The notes: generated by a model from the letters alone, not told the origin. A stretch of 64,000 bases of DNA from Trichomonas vaginalis G3 (GCF_026262505.1 NC_067208.1:14703962-14767961); one strand, 5' to 3'; shown: positions 42,748-50,992, counted from the first letter of the stretch. Numbers and translations: made by a program.

Positions 42748-43329
42748 ATGAGATCGAAGTCAATTCTTTATGGTGCAGCTAATCTTCCAATTGAACCAAC
42801 AAGCAATGTTGATTCAAGAACAACTAATAACATTGTGATAAAGAACTATCCATCTGGTACAGTAAGTGATGCTCCAACAGAGATAAAAAAAGAGGAAACA
42901 ACTACGAACTCAGAAGCACCAATGTATCCTCCTCCTTTAAGTCCATTAACTTCCAACCTGACCTCATCGAGATCTGTGGAGACTTCATCGAGGATTGGTG
43001 TAGAAGAGTATTTACTTAGTATATACCAGAAGATACTTCTAGACCAAGACAAAGAGCTCTTTTCTAACTTAGTGAGCAAAGATCAGATCTTACTACCTAA
43101 GCCAGACTTGGAAGAAGTTGTTCACAGAATGACTGGGTTCAAGTGTGAAATAGACCTACTGGACCCAGACATCACATGTTGTGGTATTCCACCACCTTTC
43201 TCAAAAATAGCTCAGATCAGAATCATTGATGAGAACAATATTGCTCAAGAGTTTAAGTATGCATATAATGCACAATATACTGAGTTAATAAGTAGGTATA
43301 ATTTATGTCTTAAGTATGTTATTGTTTAA
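42748..43329 (+). CDS. Polinton protein, unrecognised (193 aa)
   Basis: 193 aa from MRSKSILYGAANLPIEPTSN. The first 90 residues are threonine/serine/proline-rich and look disordered (PMYPPPLSPLTSN). Residues 90-193 are globular, with LDQDKELFSNLVSKDQILLP and KCEIDLLDPDITCCGIPPPF. The start is preceded by TTTTTACTCATAACAA-ATG, the same upstream pattern as at 55800. It is divergent from the 117-aa gene with 35 bp between starts. I recognise no family. Confidence 0.65.
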   Translation: MRSKSILYGAANLPIEPTSNVDSRTTNNIVIKNYPSGTVSDAPTEIKKEETTTNSEAPMYPPPLSPLTSNLTSSRSVETSSRIGVEEYLLSIYQKILLDQDKELFSNLVSKDQILLPKPDLEEVVHRMTGFKCEIDLLDPDITCCGIPPPFSKIAQIRIIDENNIAQEFKYAYNAQYTELISRYNLCLKYVIV

Positions 43330-43437
43330 CCAAAAAATTTTTTATCTAATGTTAAATATGGTTGTTCAAACAAGAACAAAAGCACAAATGTTTCAAGACT
43401 TACTCAATAAAACTTATTGTTTACTCAAGTAATTATT

Positions 43438-43680
43438 TTAGAACGTTTCGACGTACTCCTTGATCTTATCAAGAGCTTCGAGCATCCGCTTCTTTGCATT
43501 GTACTTGGCGAGGATGGCTTGCTCAATGGTGAGCTCGAAGGCTTCTTTACCGATCGGACGGTGATCGCGAAGATCTTTGAGTGCATCAAGAGCTGCAGTG
43601 TACTCTGATGGTAAATGGGAGCCATCTAGTAATGGGTACAAAATGAGCATGTATTCCTGCAGTAAGTTCTCCTGTTTCAA
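43438..43680 (-). CDS. Polinton helical protein piece, start uncertain
   Basis: 80 codons of clear protein character: LLQEYMLILYPLLDGSHLPS, AFELTIEQAILAKYNAKKRM, ending IKEYVETF. It is mostly helix. The coding DNA is rich in GATC (three sites in 43550-43573) and less AT-rich than host genes. No ATG begins this frame; the gene's natural start probably lies to the right, and I do not assign it. The overlapping plus frame at 43417-43608 is a shadow. Confidence 0.5.
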   Translation of the reverse strand: MKQENLLQEYMLILYPLLDGSHLPSEYTAALDALKDLRDHRPIGKEAFELTIEQAILAKYNAKKRMLEALDKIKEYVETF

Positions 43681-43845
43681 GCGGGACTTGAACTCTTCGC
43701 GGAGATCTTGAAGCTTTTGGAGCTTCTCAGTGGCTTGAAGGTATTCAATGATGACCTTCTCTTGTCCTCAAGTGCTTGTGGGAGGAAGTGGACATAAGCT
43801 GTTGACTTCATCAAAAATGAAGTGGTCATGACACTTTTTAAGTTA

Positions 43846-44016
43846 ATGTCCGAGCCATACAGTGATGTCGAAGCAGCACATGAACCAAAGAAGAAGTCTT
43901 GCTGGGAAAAGACAAAGATTGTTGGTAACGCAATCCTAGCCATTTGTGTTGTTTTGAACTTGATCGTACTTCTGATCTTGTTCTACAAACTCAACAGAGG
44001 TTATTGTCTCAAGTAA
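43846..44016 (+). CDS. Polinton small membrane protein
   Basis: 56 aa from MSEPYSDVEAAHEPKKKSCW. An N-terminal soluble part of 25 residues with a basic cluster is followed by one strong membrane segment (VGNAILAICVVLNLIVLLIL) and a short tail. The ATG at 43846 is preferred to one eight codons upstream because the motif ATGACACTTTTTAAG then falls just before it. Small single-pass proteins of this type are common in capsid-bearing elements; the role is unknown. Confidence 0.65.
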   Translation: MSEPYSDVEAAHEPKKKSCWEKTKIVGNAILAICVVLNLIVLLILFYKLNRGYCLK

Positions 44017-44040
44017 ACACTTATTTTTATTACCATATAA

Positions 44041-44727
44041 ATGATTTTTACCAAACCTCCTTTACCTTTCATAGGTAATAAGTCGAAGATCAGGAAAGCT
44101 CTTATCGACATACTCAAAGACATCAAAGGGGATTATGTCTTCGTTGACCTCTTTGGTGGTTCTCTCTATATCTCTCATCTGTTGCATATTATGTTCCCAA
44201 AAGCAACGATCATAGCTAACGACTATGATAACTACGTTGATAGACTGAAACACATTCATGACACGAATGAAATACTTAAGGAACTTAAGGAGAGAATAAA
44301 TGTTAAGCCAGATGAGAAAATTCCTACTGATCAGAAAGAGATCGTCAGAGAAGTTATAAGTAAAGCTCCATACATAGACTGGGATACATTATGTTCACGT
44401 CTTCTCTATTCTGGAGCATACAAATACTATGATCTTGACACATTAATGAAGAAAGTGTTATACCTCAGATATACTAACTTATTTGGTGAAAACATAGATG
44501 ACTATCTTGAAGGTTTAACTATTGTTCATAAAGATTGGAGAATACTCTTCAATGAGTATAAAGATCTTCCCAATGTTTTCTTTATATGTGATCCTCCATA
44601 CTTCCATACTTATTCTATACAGTATGGAGATGAATGGACTCTTAAAGATACTGTAGAAACCTTTGATGTCCTTAATTATCCATCTATTTACTTCAGTAGT
44701 GATAAATCTTATACAGAAGAACTTTAG
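44041..44727 (+). CDS. Polinton DNA adenine methyltransferase (D12 class, Dam-like)
   Basis: 228 codons. It carries the class signatures in order: PPLPFIGNKSKIRKAL (7-21), the counterpart of the AdoMet-contacting PFLKWAGGK region; VDLFGGSLYIS with motif I at 36-41; and FFICDPPYF with the catalytic DPPY at 184-187. This order (alpha class) fits Dam, which methylates adenine N6, most often in GATC. It starts after TTTTTATTACCATATAA. N6-methyladenine is known to be abundant in trichomonad DNA and D12-type enzymes are found there. In the element it could mark element DNA, tune its genes or protect it from a host or viral nuclease. GATC-dense stretches around it support a link, but the actual target site is not shown. 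Confidence 0.88.
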   Translation: MIFTKPPLPFIGNKSKIRKALIDILKDIKGDYVFVDLFGGSLYISHLLHIMFPKATIIANDYDNYVDRLKHIHDTNEILKELKERINVKPDEKIPTDQKEIVREVISKAPYIDWDTLCSRLLYSGAYKYYDLDTLMKKVLYLRYTNLFGENIDDYLEGLTIVHKDWRILFNEYKDLPNVFFICDPPYFHTYSIQYGDEWTLKDTVETFDVLNYPSIYFSSDKSYTEEL

Positions 44728-44847
44728 AGATATTGACAAAAAGATATGGAGAGAAGTTTTCTATGAGAAAGCATGTTATAGATAGAGGTTTAATTAATCC
44801 TAACACTCAGAAAAATAATGAAGTAATATATGTCACTTTTTCTGTTA

Positions 44848-45129
44848 ATGGAGAAGAGAAAGATCAAGAAGATAATAGTTGATGAGGGAACTGAAGAAGC
44901 GACGACATTCATCTTTGACGACGGAAAGCTCACATTCGTTGTCGATAAAAATGGACAACACTTACACAAAAGAAAGAGACCAAGAAAATTTTTAGATCTC
45001 CCAAAAGCTAGGAAACCAAAGGAACCATTTCCAGTACCAGCCGTCCAAGAACCAGAGAGACTTTTGATACCAAAACCTGTGGTTGACAAATATGATCCAG
45101 ATCAGTTCTTCCAAAAATACCAAAGTTAG
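44848..45129 (+). CDS. Polinton small basic protein
   Basis: 93 aa from MEKRKIKKIIVDEGTEEATT. The ATG at 44848 is chosen because an initiator-like TCACTTTT lies 8 bases upstream. Two or three strands are likely at the start (TFIFDDGKLTFVVDKNGQHL), then a basic stretch KRKRPRK and a proline-rich tail. The strand-plus-basic layout recalls the shared small domain of the 78- and 149-aa proteins, but the match is too weak to claim. Its stop overlaps the next convergent gene by 4 bp. Confidence 0.65.
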   Translation: MEKRKIKKIIVDEGTEEATTFIFDDGKLTFVVDKNGQHLHKRKRPRKFLDLPKARKPKEPFPVPAVQEPERLLIPKPVVDKYDPDQFFQKYQS

Positions 45130-45701
45130 AATAAAAACTCCTTTATTTCTTTAGTATATAATAATAAGTCTATTAGTAAGCTCTGTTCTCGTTCTGTTCT
45201 GGTATTTTGACGTCTTTTCATGGTCTCGCATAATAAGATCATGAACTTTTTCTTGAGATACTCGAAGAGCTGAGGTAAGTTATCATACTCTGGGTATGTA
45301 GGAAGCATCCCTGCTATCGTAAGTGTTGTATCAGCAAGGATTGGACTGATATCGGAAAAGTCGAGATCTGGAGTAGAATAAGAAGGTAAGTCTCTTACAT
45401 GTAGGTAGTCATTATATGCTTTACGCATGAGACTGAGTTTCTGGAGCACAACTATGAGACTTTGGTTCTGACGTTCAAGTTTGCTTAAAGTTCTCTCCAA
45501 GCTTCTGTAATAAACGTCAACCTCTGTAAGAGCAGATATTTTTGCATTGATCTCGGAGATCTTTTCTTGAACTTCACCAAGTTTGACCTTAACTGACGTT
45601 TGAGCTCCCATCATGTTTTCATCAAGGTCATTCTCTATGTCATCAATGATATCTTCCCATGAAGTCATGTTTTCATCATTGATCTTAACGTGAACACTCA
45701 T
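45126..45701 (-). CDS. Polinton coiled-coil protein (191 aa)
   Basis: 191 aa from MSVHVKINDENMTSWEDIID. A coiled coil spans about 40-100 (KLGEVQEKISEINAKISALT, LERTLSKLERQNQSL). A helical C-terminal domain follows (PQLFEYLKKKFMILLCETMK) and it ends KEIKEFLF. Upstream on the coding strand is TTTACATGACA followed by seven T, the same motif as before the 161-aa gene. It belongs with the GATC-rich small genes of the centre. The function is unknown. Confidence 0.7.
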   Translation of the reverse strand: MSVHVKINDENMTSWEDIIDDIENDLDENMMGAQTSVKVKLGEVQEKISEINAKISALTEVDVYYRSLERTLSKLERQNQSLIVVLQKLSLMRKAYNDYLHVRDLPSYSTPDLDFSDISPILADTTLTIAGMLPTYPEYDNLPQLFEYLKKKFMILLCETMKRRQNTRTEREQSLLIDLLLYTKEIKEFLF

Positions 45702-45781
45702 GAAAAAAATGTCATGTAAAGTATAAATGTCAGATTTTTACTCTTGAGCTTCTTCTCTCTGGATTGACTCGTCTGTAGGGC

Positions 45782-46135
45782 TTAATGTGCCATCACGTTC
45801 GACCAGAAGGTTCTGCTCAGGTCTGTCAAGGAGCTGTCTGTAGGTCGTGAAGGTTTCAACGAGTCCTTGGTAAGGATTTGGAGATCAACATCGACCCATG
45901 GGTGTTTGCGTAAGAAAGCAGCAAGGCTTTCACGCTTGGAGTCAATGACATCTTTCTTATTGGTTAATCCTTCTTCAAAGCTTAGGATTACTCCTGCAGT
46001 TGATTCAAGTCTTTGGATCTGGCGTCTGGAAACCTTGGTGAGTTGTCTTATCCTCTCGTTTCCAAATACATGCAGGAGATATGCAGAAATTACTTCATTA
46101 AGTTCGATTAAACAAATTGGATGAAGATCAGTCAT
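45782..46135 (-). CDS. Polinton small protein, unrecognised (117 aa)
   Basis: 117 aa from MTDLHPICLIELNEVISAYL. The ATG at 46133-46135 sits directly at the edge of the 15-bp tandem repeat, and the frame stays open through that repeat, but the repeat product is probably not translated. It is helical, with NERIRQLTKVSRRQIQRLES and FLRKHPWVDVDLQI. The first helices (ELNEVISAYLLHVFGNERIR) resemble a histone-fold or small DNA-binding start, which I cannot confirm. It is divergent from the 168-aa gene across the repeat. Confidence 0.6.
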   Translation of the reverse strand: MTDLHPICLIELNEVISAYLLHVFGNERIRQLTKVSRRQIQRLESTAGVILSFEEGLTNKKDVIDSKRESLAAFLRKHPWVDVDLQILTKDSLKPSRPTDSSLTDLSRTFWSNVMAH

Positions 46136-46136
46136 G

Positions 46137-46505
46137 GCTTTTGTAAAGCAATCTTTTGTAAAGCTGTCTTTTGTAAAGCAGACTTTTGTAAAGCAATCTT
46201 TTGTAAAGCAATCTTTTGTAAAGCAGACTTTTGTAAAGCAATCTTTTGTCAAGACGTCTTTTGTAAAGCAGACTTTTGTAAAGCAATCTTTTGTCAAGAC
46301 GTCTTTTGTAAAGCAAAAGTATTCAATTTTGTGAGAAAATGCTTTTGTAAAGCAGTCTTTTGTAAAGCTGTCTTTTGTCAAGACGTCTTTTGTAAAGCTG
46401 TCTTTTGTAAAGCAGTCTTTTGTAAAGCTGTCTTTTGTAAAGCTGTCTTTTGTAAAGCTGTCTTTTGTAAAGCTGTCTTTTGTAAAGCAGTCTTTTGTAA
46501 AGACA
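46137..46505. repeat. 15-bp tandem repeat between divergent element genes
   Basis: About 23 copies of a 15-bp unit (CTTTTGTAAAGCAGT and close variants) in two blocks with a 27-bp interruption near 46315-46341. Each unit is a near-palindrome, CTTT-TGT-AAAG. Because 15 is a multiple of three, several frames are open through it on both strands and yield artificial repeats such as FVKQS and FTKDS. Confidence 0.95.
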
Positions 46506-46519
46506 TAACCGACGACCGA

Positions 46520-47026
46520 ATGTCCCAAGATGGTACAACACCAGCTCCAGCATCACCAACACTAGATATGATGGCAATGATGATGCAGATGATGCAACAG
46601 CAAACCCAGCTTATACAGCAAATGCAGGAAAAGAAAACTTTCAATAAACCTGCAAAGAACTCACAAGATCTTGAAGCTGGACTCAATGCTCTCAGGAACG
46701 ACTACAAGAGAGAGCAGATGACGTTTAGGAAGAAGGGTGATGAAGATTATGAGAATGATCCGATCGAGGAAGACGAGATCAAGTCCACTGCATCCACAAA
46801 GACCCTCCAGGATGAAAGAGATGATGAGGGATTCCTTACCAAGTCTCAAAGACTCTTTGTCCTTGAGTTCTTCACGATCTCTGCCTTGAGATCTATGAGG
46901 AATTGGAAGGGTCGCGTTCCAAGTGGCTCAAACAAGCGCGAACTACTCATGACCGCAGTACCGCTCACTAAGACAAAAGTCCAGCTCATGGACTTTATCC
47001 TTTCCGCTTGTCCCGACGAGATCTAA
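46520..47026 (+). CDS. Polinton protein with MQ-rich start (168 aa)
   Basis: 168 aa from MSQDGTTPAPASPTLDMMAM. The ATG at 46520 is just beyond the tandem repeat. Residues 15-40 are methionine/glutamine-rich (MMMQMMQQQTQLIQQMQEK), residues 50-100 are charged, and residues 105-168 are a compact helical domain (KSQRLFVLEFFTISALRSMR, VPLTKTKVQLMDFILSA). GATC is frequent (three sites in 46754-46782, three near the stop). It is divergent from the 117-aa gene. The function is unknown; a regulatory or DNA-binding role is only suggested by the layout. Confidence 0.65.
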   Translation: MSQDGTTPAPASPTLDMMAMMMQMMQQQTQLIQQMQEKKTFNKPAKNSQDLEAGLNALRNDYKREQMTFRKKGDEDYENDPIEEDEIKSTASTKTLQDERDDEGFLTKSQRLFVLEFFTISALRSMRNWKGRVPSGSNKRELLMTAVPLTKTKVQLMDFILSACPDEI

Positions 47027-47083
47027 GATCTGATCAGAGTAAAAACTTACATTTATGAGCTAAGCTCAGTAATAATTAGTTGT

Positions 47084-47290
47084 TTATTCTTTCTTCTCAT
47101 ACTTCTGTGCAAGGTTTCCACGGAAGAACTCAAGCAACATTTGGATCTTTCCAAGCTTTCGACCTTCTTTTTCGAGGTCATCCTGGTAAGTTCGGAATGC
47201 GTCAACGTGTGAGCTCGCATAGAATGCAGCAACAACAACCTCTTCTGCACCTTCTTTGCTGTCAAGTGGCATGAACTCGAATCCTTCCAT
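47084..47290 (-). CDS. Polinton small helical protein (68 aa)
   Basis: 68 aa from MEGFEFMPLDSKEGAEEVVV. The ATG at 47288-47290 is chosen because TTTTGTCACTTTTATTTGG, with an initiator-like TCACTTTT, lies just upstream on the coding strand. Two helices (AFYASSHVDAFRTYQDDLEK, IQMLLEFFRGNLAQKYEK). It is divergent from the 100-aa gene, sharing the palindromic GACATTTTTGTC between them. The function is unknown. Confidence 0.6.
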   Translation of the reverse strand: MEGFEFMPLDSKEGAEEVVVAAFYASSHVDAFRTYQDDLEKEGRKLGKIQMLLEFFRGNLAQKYEKKE

Positions 47291-47313
47291 TCGACCAAAT
47301 AAAAGTGACAAAA

Positions 47314-47616
47314 ATGTCAATGAGACCCACTCGTTGCATAGATGCTAAACCTGGTCCGAAGATGCAAAAGTTCTTCTTAACACTCATGTCTGACCATAGG
47401 GAGTACGGTCATGAAGAGGTCATACAGATCTTCGATCAGTGTGTACCAAAACCTGAGAATCCAGACGAACTCTTCATGAAAATTTACTTGCTTCAATGGA
47501 GAGATGAGAGAACAGATATGAAACTCAGACCAATACCAATCTTTCTAGGTTTCTGCAATTACCTAGAACAAGCATACCAGATTAAAGGGTCTGACACCAT
47601 CTTCCTCCAAAAATAA
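47314..47616 (+). CDS. Polinton small protein, unrecognised (100 aa)
   Basis: 100 aa from MSMRPTRCIDAKPGPKMQKF. An alternative ATG lies three codons upstream. Helical and compact (HEEVIQIFDQCVPKPENPDE, LFMKIYLLQWRDERTDMKLR), without a membrane segment. Preceded by GTGACAAAAATGTCA. It is convergent with the 147-aa gene, only 10 bp apart. No family recognised. Confidence 0.6.
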   Translation: MSMRPTRCIDAKPGPKMQKFFLTLMSDHREYGHEEVIQIFDQCVPKPENPDELFMKIYLLQWRDERTDMKLRPIPIFLGFCNYLEQAYQIKGSDTIFLQK

Positions 47617-47626
47617 ACTTTATCGT

Positions 47627-48070
47627 TTATAATGCATCAGGATCTACATCTATTTCTTCTGCTTCATCCTCAATGTCGATCTCTTCGACAGGTTTGATAG
47701 CAGCTTTGAGTAAGTTCTTACCCATTGTCTTAAGTTCAACTGGGTTATATTCTTTGTCTTTACTCTTTGTTGATTTCGTGAGATCTACATATAAACAATA
47801 ACTTTTAGTCTTGTCAAGGTTTATTCTCGCTGAGAAATGGTCAGGAATGTTTATAGCTATCTTTTCAAACTTGAGTAAATTAGCTAAACCTTCATTTGTG
47901 TATTTCTGCTTATCGACAAAGATCATGATCGGACTTGCACTATAACCATACTTTCCTTGACATAATGTTTGTGGTAAGCATATAAGTAGTCTCTTTGCTG
48001 TTTTATTTTGCTTCTTCACTTCATCTACAAACTGTTGGATCTTAAAGAACTTTATATGATGTTCAGACAT
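47627..48070 (-). CDS. Polinton protein with acidic tail (147 aa)
   Basis: 147 aa from MSEHHIKFFKIQQFVDEVKK. An alpha/beta globular part (RLLICLPQTLCQGKYGYSAS, PIMIFVDKQKYTNEGLANLL, YCLYVDLTKSTKSKDKE) is followed by a very acidic tail (VEEIDIEDEAEEIDVDPDAL). An acidic tail is typical of single-strand DNA-binding and histone-chaperone-like proteins, so an SSB-like role in protein-primed replication is possible but not shown. Upstream is TTTTTATCGGGTATATAAAG next to the ATG, the late-type pattern. Confidence 0.65.
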   Translation of the reverse strand: MSEHHIKFFKIQQFVDEVKKQNKTAKRLLICLPQTLCQGKYGYSASPIMIFVDKQKYTNEGLANLLKFEKIAINIPDHFSARINLDKTKSYCLYVDLTKSTKSKDKEYNPVELKTMGKNLLKAAIKPVEEIDIEDEAEEIDVDPDAL

Positions 48071-48134
48071 CTTTATATACCCGATAAAAAGTTCAGATAA
48101 AAAAATAATTAGCTATATTTTTATTAGTGCATAA

Positions 48135-48308
48135 ATGAGTCTTTCTTTGAGATTTTCTGATGAAGATCTAACTTTGGTAAGATCTTTAAAAGATGATGAA
48201 AACATTCTTTCTGTCATTGATGAAGAAAAGAAATACTTCAGTAATGATGTAAAAATAGAGCTACTCATTCATACTGAGAAACAGTTTGTGATCGTGATCT
48301 TGAGTTAA
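48135..48308 (+). CDS. Polinton short protein (57 aa)
   Basis: 57 aa from MSLSLRFSDEDLTLVRSLKD to KQFVIVILS, a short frame easily overlooked. Support comes from TTTTTATTAGTGCATAA immediately before the ATG, nearly the same as before the methyltransferase gene, and from the 4-bp tail-to-tail overlap with the fibre gene. It is acidic and mostly helical, ending in a strand. The function is unknown. Confidence 0.55.
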   Translation: MSLSLRFSDEDLTLVRSLKDDENILSVIDEEKKYFSNDVKIELLIHTEKQFVIVILS

Positions 48309-49048
48309 CCAACTCGTATCCAAGCGTGCATTGTTATATAAGGAGGCATATAATCTTTTCCATTACCTGCTGGGTCTGTAATGCCAGCTACAACATGTGT
48401 ATGATTTCCTGCAGTTCCACAGAAAATACCTGTGCTTGAATCTACTGGGTCACTTGAAATATCATATCTATGCATTCCCTGTCTATCCGAACCTGCTGCA
48501 AGATTTGTATAACCTCTTTTTGTCATTGAATGTGAATGGTTTCCTTCCACAGATGTTCTTCCACTGAACCTATGCATATGTGAAGGAAGGTTTTCAATAC
48601 CTATTTTCTTTGAACCTCCCATCTTCATTGACTGCGTATTAGTGTAGAATGGAAAACTGTCAACTATTTCATACCATCTACCACCAAATAAAGTGTTTGG
48701 ATTTATTGGATTCATAGACGTATAAACAGCTCCTATAGGATATATTAAATCATATATGCTCATAGCTCTATAAACATATTCTAAAGAACTTATGTCATTA
48801 AATACCATTTGGAATGTATCTCCCGGATGAAATGTTGCATTTGTTCCACTTTTATAATGTAATGTTAGTTCAATAGAATTATCCAAGAAAAATTCAAAAG
48901 TATCTGGTTGAAGACCTCTAACAAATTCAAATGGAGTTGCTGGTTCACCATTTATAATTTCTGTTGTAAATGTCATTTTATCTGGTTTCCAAAATTTCTT
49001 TGTTAGTTCTGCATCCACATAAGTTTTGTCAGCTTTCTTATCTAACAT
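48305..49048 (-). CDS. Polinton fibre protein with phage-tail-collar domain
   Basis: 247 codons. The start KKADKTYVDAELTKKF is a trimeric fibre-shaft phrase well known from phage tail fibres. The C-terminal half is a tail-collar domain: YPIGAVYTSMNPINPNTLFG followed by GRWYEI, then histidine-rich turns (LPSHMHRFSG, GNHSHSM, AGNHTHVVAG), and it closes with MPPYITMHAWIRVG. In phages this domain (gp12/collar family) forms receptor-binding trimers, with histidines that bind metal. Its presence suggests the element's particle would carry a receptor-binding fibre. It lies downstream of the 606-aa shaft gene on the same strand. Confidence 0.85.
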   Translation of the reverse strand: MLDKKADKTYVDAELTKKFWKPDKMTFTTEIINGEPATPFEFVRGLQPDTFEFFLDNSIELTLHYKSGTNATFHPGDTFQMVFNDISSLEYVYRAMSIYDLIYPIGAVYTSMNPINPNTLFGGRWYEIVDSFPFYTNTQSMKMGGSKKIGIENLPSHMHRFSGRTSVEGNHSHSMTKRGYTNLAAGSDRQGMHRYDISSDPVDSSTGIFCGTAGNHTHVVAGITDPAGNGKDYMPPYITMHAWIRVG

Positions 49049-49152
49049 TGTTGGTAGCTCATGTGTTTCAAAGTTTCTGACATGACCTTCAATGTTCGTA
49101 CATTTACTATCTAAACTATTAAGTGTATCTCTTACACTAGTGCTTGGATTCT

Positions 49153-50973
49153 CTAAAGGTGCACTTGACCTAAAGTATAGTTCAAGATAATGTCATCAGC
49201 TCTTATTTTCTTGATTTGAACTGGTTGGTCATTATCAGCTCCTATTTTATTGATTATAACAGGTTTGTCTTCTCTTGAACGAATTGATTTAACTGTCAAA
49301 GGTTCAGTGAACTCATTATTTTTCAAAGGAATCAATGTTGTATTGATGTTTTCACCATTAATATATACTTCTTTTGCATCAATACCAGATGGGAATGAAA
49401 CTCTTTCATTAACTTTAACTGTTGTACCATCACCTGGGTACATATCTTTCTCTGGACCTTTGATTGTCTTAAGTATGACAGACTGTGATAAAGTATATTC
49501 TTTAGATGCAACTTTACGTATCTCTTCGTCAACATAACTTTTGTCAGCTTTGTCTGCAATCTTAAGTGCAGTTCTTCCTCCATTATTTTTGTTCTCCTCA
49601 ACTTTCTTCGCTAATTCAGCAAGAATGAGATAAAGATAATCAGTAAGGTCATCAGTACCAGACATATTAATATTATTGTTCTTTCTTGATGTATTAGCAA
49701 CTTTCACTAAGGTCACAAAATCAGGGTACAAAGTACTTAACGTAGAAATGATTGTTTTTGGTCCAGGATCTTTCTCTTCTTCATCATTAGCATCACGTGG
49801 CATTGGAATTGGTTCCAAAGGTCCAGTCACATCAAAACTCTCAAGTTCCATATAACCTTCATTTCTGAATCTTTCTATATGAGTTATCTTCTGGAAACTT
49901 GTTTTAGTCTTTTCAACTAAATTTTTTATTCCATCCACAAAACCTCCTTTATGATTTGGACCAAGATTACCCAGAGTGTCAAGAACAGTATCTATACCTT
50001 CTTGACTTTCAACAAAAGCCCAAAGAGCATTTATTTGACTCTGGAGTGATATCCATGAGGCTGCAGTAGCACCGGCGTTTGCTATGGCAAAGATGAATGA
50101 TAAAGGGTTGAACTTAAGACCAGATTCTTTATCTTTGACAATTTCAACGAAGTCATTGATATTTTTCTTCAAGTATTCCTTAGTCAGAAGAACTCCATCG
50201 CCAGCTATACCAGTTGCTTTTGTCTTTCCTTTAACATCAAATGTGATTGGTTTCTTCAATAAAATAACTTCTGGTGTTGTACTGATGCTATCATTAGTGG
50301 AGAAAAATTCTCCGACATGACTTGCTAAGTATTCTTTCGTCAATAATGTTCCATCACCAACAATACCAGTTGCTTTTGGACCATCTTCTGTGAATGTCAA
50401 TGGTTTCTTTAACATAACTTTATCTAAGTATATTGCAATACCACTATTTTGTACTTGTTCATGACCTAATATATAAGCAAATGCTGCGTTTAAAGCATTA
50501 TACAATGTATCTTCTTTAAATGTTAATTGACTGTTTTCAATCATTGGTATATTGAACAGTGTAGACCTTGGGTCAAAATGAACTCCATGGTCAATCGATA
50601 ATAACCGTTTAACATGATATATTATAGTCTCTAATGCTTCATTAATATTTACCTCACGAGTTTCTTGCAAACCATTACTCGCCATACATGAAAACATATA
50701 ATCTCTATCAGTTGTGAAGAATGGAGCATCTAAGTAATTATTCTCTACTTTTGTCACACGATTCTGTAACGCTTGAAGGTATTGATTTAAGTCTGTTTCA
50801 ACAATTGTACCATCTGGTTGCTCGATAGGTAATATACCAGGACCGATGGTAATGTCTTCATCAGCACCTTCTTTATGTATGACTAAAGCATTATCAGTAA
50901 TTCTGAGAGTATATTCTTTATATTGAAGTACGCTAGACTTATAACATTCATATGCATATGGAACAACACTCAT
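49153..50973 (-). CDS. Polinton fibre shaft protein
   Basis: 606 aa from MSVVPYAYECYKSSVLQYKE. After an N-terminal domain (DNALVIHKEGADEDITIGPG) come repeated shaft units with phrases such as KKPLTFTEDGPKATGIVGDG and KKPITFDVKGKTKATGIAGD. These are followed by KADKSYVDEEIRKVASKEY, a coiled trimer motif shared with the collar protein, and later beta repeats (EPLTVKSIRSREDKPVIINK). This is the layout of a long trimeric fibre. It starts 20 bp from the divergent 280-aa gene, with TTTTTATATGTAGTAAAAG before the ATG. I infer a structural, host-binding role together with the collar protein. Confidence 0.8.
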   Translation of the reverse strand: MSVVPYAYECYKSSVLQYKEYTLRITDNALVIHKEGADEDITIGPGILPIEQPDGTIVETDLNQYLQALQNRVTKVENNYLDAPFFTTDRDYMFSCMASNGLQETREVNINEALETIIYHVKRLLSIDHGVHFDPRSTLFNIPMIENSQLTFKEDTLYNALNAAFAYILGHEQVQNSGIAIYLDKVMLKKPLTFTEDGPKATGIVGDGTLLTKEYLASHVGEFFSTNDSISTTPEVILLKKPITFDVKGKTKATGIAGDGVLLTKEYLKKNINDFVEIVKDKESGLKFNPLSFIFAIANAGATAASWISLQSQINALWAFVESQEGIDTVLDTLGNLGPNHKGGFVDGIKNLVEKTKTSFQKITHIERFRNEGYMELESFDVTGPLEPIPMPRDANDEEEKDPGPKTIISTLSTLYPDFVTLVKVANTSRKNNNINMSGTDDLTDYLYLILAELAKKVEENKNNGGRTALKIADKADKSYVDEEIRKVASKEYTLSQSVILKTIKGPEKDMYPGDGTTVKVNERVSFPSGIDAKEVYINGENINTTLIPLKNNEFTEPLTVKSIRSREDKPVIINKIGADNDQPVQIKKIRADDIILNYTLGQVHL

Positions 50974-50992
50974 TCTTTTACTACATATAAAA

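Noticed and set aside
43417-43608. 63-codon plus-strand frame overlapping the 80-codon minus-strand frame
   Set aside because: The minus-strand product has regular helical character; the plus-strand one does not.
46137-46505. CRISPR-like array
   Set aside because: The repeats are directly adjacent with no spacers and the host is eukaryotic.
46121-46577. Frames with FCKAV, FTKDS, FVKQS and LYKRL repeats through the 15-bp array
   Set aside because: All arise from the 15-bp noncoding tandem repeat; the flanking genes have better starts just outside it.
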